NCBI GenBank assembly: GCA_030453285.1
Contig: JAKDKP010000062.1
Location: 1 to 8,904 of the forward strand
Length of the DNA stretch: 8,904 nt
Direction: 5' to 3'
Source of the DNA: Propionibacteriales bacterium
GTDB taxonomy: Bacteria; Actinomycetota; Actinomycetes; Propionibacteriales; Propionibacteriaceae
Shown here: positions 1 through 6,108 of the stretch, in pieces
Layout of the letters: every line of letters starts with the position of its first letter
Position numbering within the stretch: position 1 is the first letter of the stretch
Translations under genes and position numbers: made by a program
Notes under the pieces: model-generated
Database searches by the model: none
Told to the model about the DNA's origin: nothing
What the model saw: only the letters and a program-made list of their open reading frames with translations

Positions 1-1
1 C

Positions 2-1312
2 GAACTGGGGATCCAGCGCTACTCGAAGTCGTCAACTATTCAAGAGGGCTTCTATTACGTCGTTCAAGCCCTGAGTCCCGTCATGACTGGCGTGGATTTG
101 CTTTTCCCGGTCAAGCACCTGGCTTCGGGAGATGCGATCTTCTTGCCGATTCTACTCAACGTCTGCGGATCGTCGGTTGGCTTTACTGGTGAACGAAATG
201 CCAGCTACAGTGGACCCCTTGATCTCACGCTGTCGGAGGCGAAACAGTGCCTTGCAAACAACAACCCTTGGAATCTTGAATATTTTCGCAATTCGGCATC
301 CAAAGACAGTCTTAGAGACTTTGAGTACGCTGCGATCTGCAGTCAATCGCTGGTAATGCTCAATCGCCCTACGGAAGCCCTTTGGTATCTAGATCAAATC
401 GTCTCAGTTGACATCATTTGCGAGGCTCGAACGCTCTATGATAGAGCAATGATCTGGAGTCGTCACCTTGCTCCGCAGCATCGCGACACAGATTATGCTC
501 TGAGTCTACTTGAAAGGGCACTTAGGTTGACAATAAAGGGGAGTTCTGTGGATGAGGTAATCGAGAGTGCCTTGTTGAAGAATGGACTTGCTCTTATTGT
601 GGCGAGAAGCGACTTGAGAGGCGCGCTAGCTTTGGAATCGGAAGCGATAGCCAGTCTCTCAAGTCTCAATTCGATGCACCGTTCTTCTTTAAGCTCGACG
701 CTCGCTACGCTGTACTCGAACAAGGCTCGGATTCATAGTCGTCTCGGAGAATTTAATGAGGCAATGAGTCTTTGCAATAAAGCAATTGATCTGGACTCGC
801 AAACGGACGCTCACTACAATATCGCGGTTGAGATCTGTCTGGAGAATGAACGAAATGACTGGGCGACCCAATACTTGAATGCTATGCCAGGTGGATACCA
901 CACCTCGGACCATGCCATACTCCGAGGGAATCTTGCGTCAGTGAGCGGGGATGCCACGAATGCTATCTCATGGTATGAGGCGGCTCTTGAGCTGAATCCT
1001 GAGCTGGTCGATGTTCGCCTGCAGCTTGCTCAAGAATTCAGTGAGTCTCTCGAGATCGACTCTGCGCGGGAGTGTCTACTGCAACTCTCATCGGAGTATC
1101 TTGACTCGGGGCAACGTTGTCGGCGTGACCTGCTACATCTCGAACTGGACAGCTATCAATGGGACGTGCAATTGGAAGAAACCATGGTTCGCGAATTGGA
1201 ACGCCTTCGTTGTACCTATCCTGAAAGCTCACTCATTGCGGAGAATATTGAGATTCTAAAGGCAAAGCGAGTCGCTCTATCCAATAGATCGAATCCTGAG
1301 GCGTCTATTTGA
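2..1312 (+). CDS. TPR-repeat protein, 5'-truncated by window edge
   Basis: Seen: the frame is open from the first bases. The first internal ATG is at 83 (409 aa from there), but no Shine-Dalgarno precedes it, so the true start probably lies left of the window. Numbered from that ATG, residues about 1-75 are not TPR-like and I do not recognise them. Residues about 78-340 are helical pairs. The clearest TPR units are about 207-240 (…ARIHSRLGEFNEAMSLCNKA) and 277-307 (…GNLASVSGDATNAISWYEAA), with weaker ones near 80-110, 117-150 and 160-192. No signal peptide or membrane segment is seen, so it is probably cytoplasmic. TPRs normally mediate protein-protein contacts. The gene overlaps the downstream ABC exporter by 4 nt, so the two are probably co-translated. 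Base composition is near 50% GC with many A/T-ending codons, unlike the right-hand genes, which suggests transfer. The partner, and any catalytic domain upstream, are unknown. It could be a scaffold or regulator for whatever the exporter secretes (inference). Confidence 0.8.
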   Translation, partial: ELGIQRYSKSSTIQEGFYYVVQALSPVMTGVDLLFPVKHLASGDAIFLPILLNVCGSSVGFTGERNASYSGPLDLTLSEAKQCLANNNPWNLEYFRNSASKDSLRDFEYAAICSQSLVMLNRPTEALWYLDQIVSVDIICEARTLYDRAMIWSRHLAPQHRDTDYALSLLERALRLTIKGSSVDEVIESALLKNGLALIVARSDLRGALALESEAIASLSSLNSMHRSSLSSTLATLYSNKARIHSRLGEFNEAMSLCNKAIDLDSQTDAHYNIAVEICLENERNDWATQYLNAMPGGYHTSDHAILRGNLASVSGDATNAISWYEAALELNPELVDVRLQLAQEFSESLEIDSARECLLQLSSEYLDSGQRCRRDLLHLELDSYQWDVQLEETMVRELERLRCTYPESSLIAENIEILKAKRVALSNRSNPEASI

Positions 1313-3084
1313 ATTCACTATCCATACTTCGTGCTCGCGACCTTCTTGCTAGTGTCAAGAATGGTGCCGCGTCAGCGGCCTATTCCGTTGGTCGCTCCTT
1401 GATATGGCAGCCCCGCGCCACGAGTCTGCAGCTGCTGTTGACGGTGTTTGCGTCGGCAACTCCAGCTCTGCAGGTCTATTGCGTTGTGCGTCTCACGACG
1501 TCTGCGGTTGATGGCAGCCCCAACGAAGTGATGCTGTGGCTCCTCTTGACCGCCCTCGTGGTCGGGGGTGGTCGCGCCATCACCGATGCGTCCCTGTCAG
1601 TCGGGCAGATCGTTTCACATCTGCTGAGGCCGCACTATTACAGTGAACTGAATACCAAACTTGCCGGCCTGCCGGCGTCGGATCACGCTCGATCTGACGT
1701 TACCACTCAGGCGCGCGCGGCAAGGGAAGCCATCGGTGAGCACGTGATACACCAATCGGACGCCGCCATCAACAGCCTGAAGGCACTGCTGGCCATGGGC
1801 TTGCTGTTCGCCTCATTGTGGACCCTTAATCCGTGGACGGCCGTGTGTGTTGTCCTGGCCATTCTGCCAACGCTGGTGGCGTTTTCGCTAGTGTCCAGGA
1901 TGGAGGCCAATGTCTGGCCACGACTGGCGGAGGAAAAGAAGCATGCCGAGTATCTCCAGGATCAACTCGTCTACCAAAGGACCGCGACTGAGCTGGGAAC
2001 GTTCGGCACTGCGGGTCGAGTGGCAAAGATGGCAGGCGGACGGCTCCACCGGCACGCCCACCTCTTCCGATCGATGATGACACGGTCCACGGCACTGATC
2101 TGCACGGCAGGCCTGGCTGCGTCAGCGTTCTTGGCAGCGGCGCTATTTGCCGTCACCATGTCTGGATCCGCCCAACAAGGGGCTGCCGCCGCAGGGGTCG
2201 TCGGGGTGATCTCAGGCATGGCGGCGACCGCGGATGCCGGCTTCACCATCGGCATGCTGATGGCAGCAGCGCCCGCGGTGAACTCGTACCGTGGGTTCGT
2301 TGATCGAGCACGGGCGCGCTGGGGCGACCAGACGATTACGCGGGATGTGTATGAGATCTCGGTTCGAGGTCTCACCGTCTCCTATCCAGGCACGCAGGCG
2401 CCCGTCATGCGCGAGGCCTCGCTCGATGCGCGCCGAGGCGAAGTCATCGCCCTCGTCGGAGCAAACGGAGCCGGCAAGACAACGCTGGTCAACGCGATCC
2501 TTGGCCTGCTTGAGCCCGACGACGGGGTTGTGCGCATCGATGGTCACCTTGCTTCGGAGATGAACCTGCCAGCACGACTTGGCCACTTCGGACTGCTCAC
2601 TCAGGAGTTTGGTCGCTACGAGCTGACCGTCCGAGAGAGTCTCCTGCTGGGCACCCCGGTTCTTGGTCACAGTGATCAAGAACTGTGGGCGGCGCTGCGT
2701 GCGGCCCGCGCCGACGGGTTCGTCGGTGACATCGGCGGCCTGGACGCCCAGCTTGGGCAACAATTCGACGGCGTCGGAGTTTCTGGTGGTCAGTGGCAGC
2801 GCCTTGCCCTGGCCCGGATTCACCTCCGTGGGGCGGGGATCTGGCTGTTGGACGAGCCGACGTCAGCCATCGATGCCGAAGCTGAGGCCCAGATCTTCAC
2901 CGAGCTCGAAGGGTCACGTGCGGACCGCATCACCATTCTCGTCAGTCACCGAGCGTGGACTCTTCGTGGTGTCGATCGGATCTACGTGCTGGATGAAGGG
3001 CACATCGTTCAGCAGGGGACTTTCGATGAACTCGTGACCGAAGAAGGCCGCTTTGCCGAGCTCTTCGCGTCACAGACTGGGTGA
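1309..3084 (+). CDS. ABC exporter, fused permease and ATP-binding domains
   Basis: This 591-aa half-transporter starts at TTG 1309, inside the TTGA overlap with the TPR gene, with TGAGG at 1297-1301 as a ribosome site 7 nt upstream. Residues about 1-335 form the membrane domain, with roughly six hydrophobic segments (about 39-61, 74-97, 154-172, 176-195, 260-284, 295-327). The ATPase domain follows: Walker A GANGAGKTT 384-392, Q-loop Gln432, signature VSGGQ 491-495, Walker B WLLDEP with Asp515/Glu516, D-loop SAID 519-522 and H-loop His547. All ATP-hydrolysis residues are intact, so it should be active as a homodimer in the cytoplasmic membrane. The layout is that of ABCB-type exporters (lipid, drug or peptide). 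There is no N-terminal C39 peptidase domain, so if a peptide is the cargo, leader removal must be done elsewhere. Coupling to the TPR gene suggests a dedicated substrate made by genes to the left (inference). GC is intermediate between left and right parts. Confidence 0.93.
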   Translation: MNSLSILRARDLLASVKNGAASAAYSVGRSLIWQPRATSLQLLLTVFASATPALQVYCVVRLTTSAVDGSPNEVMLWLLLTALVVGGGRAITDASLSVGQIVSHLLRPHYYSELNTKLAGLPASDHARSDVTTQARAAREAIGEHVIHQSDAAINSLKALLAMGLLFASLWTLNPWTAVCVVLAILPTLVAFSLVSRMEANVWPRLAEEKKHAEYLQDQLVYQRTATELGTFGTAGRVAKMAGGRLHRHAHLFRSMMTRSTALICTAGLAASAFLAAALFAVTMSGSAQQGAAAAGVVGVISGMAATADAGFTIGMLMAAAPAVNSYRGFVDRARARWGDQTITRDVYEISVRGLTVSYPGTQAPVMREASLDARRGEVIALVGANGAGKTTLVNAILGLLEPDDGVVRIDGHLASEMNLPARLGHFGLLTQEFGRYELTVRESLLLGTPVLGHSDQELWAALRAARADGFVGDIGGLDAQLGQQFDGVGVSGGQWQRLALARIHLRGAGIWLLDEPTSAIDAEAEAQIFTELEGSRADRITILVSHRAWTLRGVDRIYVLDEGHIVQQGTFDELVTEEGRFAELFASQTG

Positions 3085-3113
3085 CTGAACCACACCGATC
3101 GCGTCGAGGCTCA

Positions 3114-3136
3114 GACAGTGCCAAGGCCGGCCTGTC
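3114..3136 (+). terminator. possible hairpin terminator after ABC exporter
   Basis: GACAG (3114-3118) pairs with CTGTC (3132-3136). After a one-base bulge (T3119), GCC (3120-3122) pairs with GGC (3129-3131), giving an 8-bp stem with a 6-nt loop 30 nt after the exporter stop. There is no U-tract, which is common for high-GC actinobacterial terminators but weakens the call. The 10-bp palindrome at 3124-3133 (AGGCCGGCCT) overlaps this structure. Confidence 0.35.
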
Positions 3137-3160
3137 GAGCGGAAAGGTTGTGCCAGTTCT

Positions 3161-3199
3161 ACTCAGGCTCTGTTCAGGGTCGACCGTACCCGCTAACGT
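3161..3199 (+). promoter_or_regulatory. candidate PHO-box-type promoter of phoD
   Basis: Two adjacent 11-mers, ACTCAGGCTCT (3161-3171) and GTTCAGGGTCG (3172-3182), align as direct repeats; shifting the frame by one base, TACTCAGGCTC and TGTTCAGGGTC match at 8 of 11 positions. Known Streptomyces PHO boxes bound by the response regulator PhoP are 11-bp direct-repeat units beginning with a GTTCA-type core. A -10-like TAACGT lies at 3194-3199, 17 nt after TGTTCA (3171-3176), so the repeat sits over the -35 region, as at PhoP-activated promoters. Inference: phosphate-starvation induction of the two-gene operon. The site was found by eye only. Confidence 0.45.
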
Positions 3200-3237
3200 C
3201 AGGGCCACCCCGTTGTCCCCCAATGGAAAGAGCTGTC

Positions 3238-4767
3238 ATGGCTGGACTGTCTCGTCGAATCTTCGTGCTGGGGGGATTGGGCGCCGCCTCGGCCACCACT
3301 CTTTCCACCGTCGCTGCCGCGGCCTCCCCGTACCCGTTCAAGCTGGGCATCGCGTCCGGCGAACCCGCGCCCGACGGTGTGGTGCTGTGGACCCGGCTCG
3401 CGCCGAGTCCGCTCAACAGCGACGGTTTGGGCGGCATGACCTCGGCCGATGTCGAGGTCGAGTGGCAGGTCGCCACCGACGACCGGTTCGCCAAGGTGGT
3501 GGCCACAGGAAAGACGACGGCGCGACGTGACGAAGCCCATTCGGTGCATGTCGAGGTCGGCGGGCTGCCGGCCGATGCGGACTTCTTCTACCGTTTCCGC
3601 GCCCAGGGCCACATCTCGGCCGTGGGACGGACCCGTACGGCTCCCGCCCTCACCGCTGTCGGCCGGGACCTGATCATGGCGATGTGTTCGTGCTCGGCCT
3701 GGCAGGACGGCTACTTCACTGCCTACCGCCGGCTCGCCGAGGACCGCCCCGGGCTGGTGCTGCATCTGGGCGACTACATCTACGAAGGTGGCGCCGGAAA
3801 GGGCCCGCGACGCCATGTCGGCGGCGAGATCATGGATCTGGCGGCCTATCGACGACGCTATGCCCAGTACAAGACCGATCCGGACCTGCAGGCCGCACAT
3901 GCGGTGGCCCCTTGGTTGGTGGTGCCCGATGATCATGAGGTCGAGAACAACTACGCCGGCCTCGTGCCGCAGAACAGCAACGACAACGACATCTTCGCCG
4001 CCCGGCGTGCCGCGGCCTACCGCGCGTACTGGGAAAACATGCCCCTGCGGAAGGAGCAGAAGTACACCGCCACCGGGATCCCGCTGTATCGCCGGGTGCG
4101 CTGGGGAAAGTTGGCGAACTTCCACATGCTCGACACCCGCCAGTTCCGCGCCAACCAGGCATGCGGGGACGGCTGGCAGAACTGCAAGGATGCCGATCTC
4201 GACACCCGCTCGATTCTGGACACGTTGAAGTCCGGTGCGCGTCCGCAGGAGCAGTGGTTGCTCGACGGGCTGGCCGAGAAGACCGCCACCTGGGATTTCC
4301 TCGGTCAGCAGGTGTTCTTCGCGCGGCGGCTGGGGCCCGACGGCAAGTCCAGCATGGACGGCTGGGACGGCTACCGAGCCAGCCGAGCCCGGATCCAGGC
4401 GGGATTCGTCGAGCGGGGCATCCGCAACCCGATCGTGCTGACCGGTGATGTGCACAAGGCCTGGGGCAACGACCTCAAGAACGACTACCGCGATCCCGGT
4501 TCGGCAGTGATCGGCACCGAACTGGTCACCACCTCCATCGCCTCCGGCGGTGACGGCGACGACATCACCACGGTGCCCGACCAGTCCACCAATCCCCATC
4601 TGAAATTCCATTCCCGACGGCGCGGCTACATCCGCAACCCCATCACCGCTGGTCAAGTCCGCACCGACTTCCGGACCGTTGACAAGGTGACCGAGCACGG
4701 CGCCCCGGTGAAGACCGCCGGGTCGTTCGTCATCGCCGACGGCAAACCCGGTCTGCAGAAGGCCTGA
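3238..4767 (+). CDS. phoD: PhoD-family alkaline phosphatase/phosphodiesterase, Tat-secreted
   Basis: This 509-aa metallophosphoesterase should release phosphate from phosphate mono/diesters outside the membrane. I choose ATG 3238 because GGAAAGAG (3225-3232) sits just upstream; ATG 3223 and GTG 3118 are in frame but lack such a site, and the latter would swallow the putative promoter. The N-terminus SRRIFVLGG (residues 5-13) is a textbook twin-arginine motif, followed by a hydrophobic stretch and an Ala-rich cleavage region near 27-31. The PhoD N-terminal beta domain covers about 35-135 (IASGEPAPDGVVLWTRLAP). Catalytic-domain motifs are MCSCSAW (Cys152, candidate Fe ligand), HLGDYIYE (Asp179, Tyr182), PDDHEVENN (230-238), LDTRQFR (298-304) and TGDVHKAW (402-409). 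These match the PhoD Fe/Ca site, so activity is expected. Tat export fits cofactor loading before secretion. It is followed at 13 nt by a secreted repeat protein, probably in one transcript. It could act more as a phosphodiesterase (phospholipase D-like) than as a monoesterase. Confidence 0.95.
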   Translation: MAGLSRRIFVLGGLGAASATTLSTVAAAASPYPFKLGIASGEPAPDGVVLWTRLAPSPLNSDGLGGMTSADVEVEWQVATDDRFAKVVATGKTTARRDEAHSVHVEVGGLPADADFFYRFRAQGHISAVGRTRTAPALTAVGRDLIMAMCSCSAWQDGYFTAYRRLAEDRPGLVLHLGDYIYEGGAGKGPRRHVGGEIMDLAAYRRRYAQYKTDPDLQAAHAVAPWLVVPDDHEVENNYAGLVPQNSNDNDIFAARRAAAYRAYWENMPLRKEQKYTATGIPLYRRVRWGKLANFHMLDTRQFRANQACGDGWQNCKDADLDTRSILDTLKSGARPQEQWLLDGLAEKTATWDFLGQQVFFARRLGPDGKSSMDGWDGYRASRARIQAGFVERGIRNPIVLTGDVHKAWGNDLKNDYRDPGSAVIGTELVTTSIASGGDGDDITTVPDQSTNPHLKFHSRRRGYIRNPITAGQVRTDFRTVDKVTEHGAPVKTAGSFVIADGKPGLQKA

Positions 4768-4780
4768 GGAGGAGATGACC

Positions 4781-6055
4781 ATGCACCAGCGCACCCGCAA
4801 GCTCCCACTGATCATCGGGCTGGCTCTGGCCACCGGTGTCGCCGGTGGGCTCGCCGCCCCGACCAGTTCCGCCCACGCCGCGGCCACGTGGACCGCTGGC
4901 AACTCCCAGGCCACCGGCGACCAGGACAACGTCGCCATCGCCAGCAGCCGGACCGGCTACACCGCGATCGTCTGGGAGGACGACCGCGACAGCAATGCGA
5001 CCGATTCGGTCGGTAGCGACGTCTGGGTCCGGTTGTTCCTCGATGGCAAACCGAAGTTCGAGAAGAAGGTCTCATCAGGGGGCACCGCCGGCAAGAAGTG
5101 GCGTCATGTGCAGCCCGACGTCGGCGTCGACGACCTGGGTCGCGTCGTCGTGGTGTGGGCCGATGACCCCGACGGCAATGGCTACTACAACATCCCGATC
5201 CGCATCTTCGATGCCGGTGGCAAGCAACTCCACTCGGGACGGGCCAACGCCAACGCCGCCGGCAACCAGACCAAGCCATCGGTCGCGGTTGACCCCGATG
5301 GCAGTCCGCCACCCAATGCCCAGAAGGAAACGACTCCGTACAACCTCGAGGTCTCGTACGCGGTGGCCTGGGAGGACACCCCCGAGAAGGGAAGTCCACG
5401 GGTGGCGATGTCCCGCTTCGCCAACGTGACGAGGCGATTCGAGAAGATCATCTCGCCGACCACCGGCACGAACCGAAACCCCGACATCGCCATCACCGCC
5501 GGGGCCACCACCACGATCGTGTGGGAGGAGGATGCCGACGCCAACAAGTCGACCAACGTGGGCCTGACCAGGTTGGACAAGTCAGCCAACGTGCTTCTGA
5601 AGCGGACCGTGGCCAATGCCGAGGTGGCCGGACAGCAGAACGCACCGTCGGTGGCCTCCACCTTCGACGGTGCGTTCGCCGTCGCCTGGCAGGGCGACAA
5701 GCAGCTCGCCTGGCGTGGCTTCTCCTCGACCGGCAAGCCGGTCACCGGCGATGTGGTGGCCGAGCCCAGCGCCGTGACGCAGCCGTCGATCGGGATCGAT
5801 GACCAGTCCAACGTCGTCCTGACCTGGACCGCCCAGGGCGTGGACACCTTTGCCCGCGGTTTCGCCGCCGACGGCACCGACACCGGTCGGCTACCGCGGC
5901 AACAGCTCAGCGCCAACACCGTGGGGCGGCAGGAGGGTCTGGTCCCGGCGGTGAACGCCAACGGTGAGGTGGCGGTGGCGGTCACCGACGACACCGACGG
6001 CAACACAGCAGACCAGGTGCACGTCGGGTTCGGCCTCAGCACCACCGTGTGGTGA
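4781..6055 (+). CDS. secreted seven-repeat beta-propeller-like protein
   Basis: This 424-aa protein of unknown function starts at ATG 4781: the strong AGGAGGAG (4767-4774) lies 6 nt upstream, whereas ATG 4775 is only 0-1 nt from it. A Sec signal peptide is clear: RTRK, then a hydrophobic core 9-26, then AHA (31-33) with cleavage near 33-35. The mature part is seven degenerate beta-rich units of about 46-71 aa with the pattern P-S-V-A-x-D-x-x-G-x-x-V-V-x-W-x-D. Trp is at 65, 126, 197, 248, 303 and 349 and is replaced by Val in the last unit (about 389-401), often followed by an R-x-F-D-x-x-G-K strand. Several units end in Asp-rich loops such as DDPDGNG (128-134) and DDTDGN (403-408), which resemble calcium-binding loops. 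I recognise the pattern as the widespread bacterial PSVAxD…VVW repeat, but no enzymatic motif is visible. Seven units suggest a seven-bladed propeller (inference). It is co-transcribed with phoD, so it may bind a substrate, the cell wall or PhoD itself. Confidence 0.85.
   Translation: MHQRTRKLPLIIGLALATGVAGGLAAPTSSAHAAATWTAGNSQATGDQDNVAIASSRTGYTAIVWEDDRDSNATDSVGSDVWVRLFLDGKPKFEKKVSSGGTAGKKWRHVQPDVGVDDLGRVVVVWADDPDGNGYYNIPIRIFDAGGKQLHSGRANANAAGNQTKPSVAVDPDGSPPPNAQKETTPYNLEVSYAVAWEDTPEKGSPRVAMSRFANVTRRFEKIISPTTGTNRNPDIAITAGATTTIVWEEDADANKSTNVGLTRLDKSANVLLKRTVANAEVAGQQNAPSVASTFDGAFAVAWQGDKQLAWRGFSSTGKPVTGDVVAEPSAVTQPSIGIDDQSNVVLTWTAQGVDTFARGFAADGTDTGRLPRQQLSANTVGRQEGLVPAVNANGEVAVAVTDDTDGNTADQVHVGFGLSTTVW
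4922..5989 (+). repeat. seven degenerate protein-level repeats
   Basis: Protein-level tandem repeat inside the secreted protein. The core segments start near residues 48, 112, 166, 234, 289, 335 and 389 (numbered from ATG 4781). Each carries a P-(S/D)-(V/I)-A-type strand, a turn and a V-V-x-W strand. DNA identity between units is low, so the repeat is ancient and not a recent duplication. Unit 3 (166-198) carries an insertion containing SPPPNAQKETTPYN. Confidence 0.65.
6040..6054 (+). terminator. possible weak hairpin at end of phoD operon
   Basis: CACCAC (6040-6045) and GTGGTG (6049-6054) form a perfect 6-bp stem with a CGT loop over the last codons. ACCAC at 6065-6069 could instead pair with GTGGT 6049-6053. 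There is no U-tract. Because the stem is in coding sequence, it may be chance. Confidence 0.2.
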
Positions 6056-6095
6056 GCCCCTACGACCACCAGACCTGACCGTACGAGGGCGTCCC

Positions 6096-6108
6096 TAGAC
6101 TCTGGCCA
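6096..6108 (+). promoter_or_regulatory. leaderless-type promoter of the CPBP gene
   Basis: TAGACT (6096-6101) fits the TANNNT -10 consensus and is followed by 6 nt (CTGGCC) and then ATG at 6108, with no Shine-Dalgarno. In actinobacteria this spacing puts the transcription start at the first base of the start codon. A CTGACC at 6075-6080 could be a -35, with a short 15-nt spacer. Confidence 0.55.

Noticed and set aside
3118..3237. Longer phoD starting at GTG 3118 or ATG 3223
   Set aside because: The extension would place about 40 non-signal residues before the Tat motif and cover the promoter and repeat. The ribosome site at 3225-3232 fits ATG 3238.
3081..3530. A GTG-started frame overlapping the exporter stop (GTGA at 3081)
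   Set aside because: It looked like another coupled gene, but its product has no domain and most of it lies out of frame inside phoD. There is no conserved-looking segment in the non-overlapping part.
3199..4938. A 579-aa open frame on the minus strand opposite phoD
   Set aside because: It mirrors phoD codon by codon; long antisense frames are expected in high-GC genes with G/C-rich third positions. Its translation is low-complexity Val/Gly/Arg-rich with no motif, while phoD on the plus strand has full catalytic motifs.
5185..6069. A 294-aa minus-strand frame opposite the secreted repeat protein
   Set aside because: It is antisense shadow. The plus-strand frame has a signal peptide, a strong ribosome site and repeats, while the minus-strand product has no recognisable domain.
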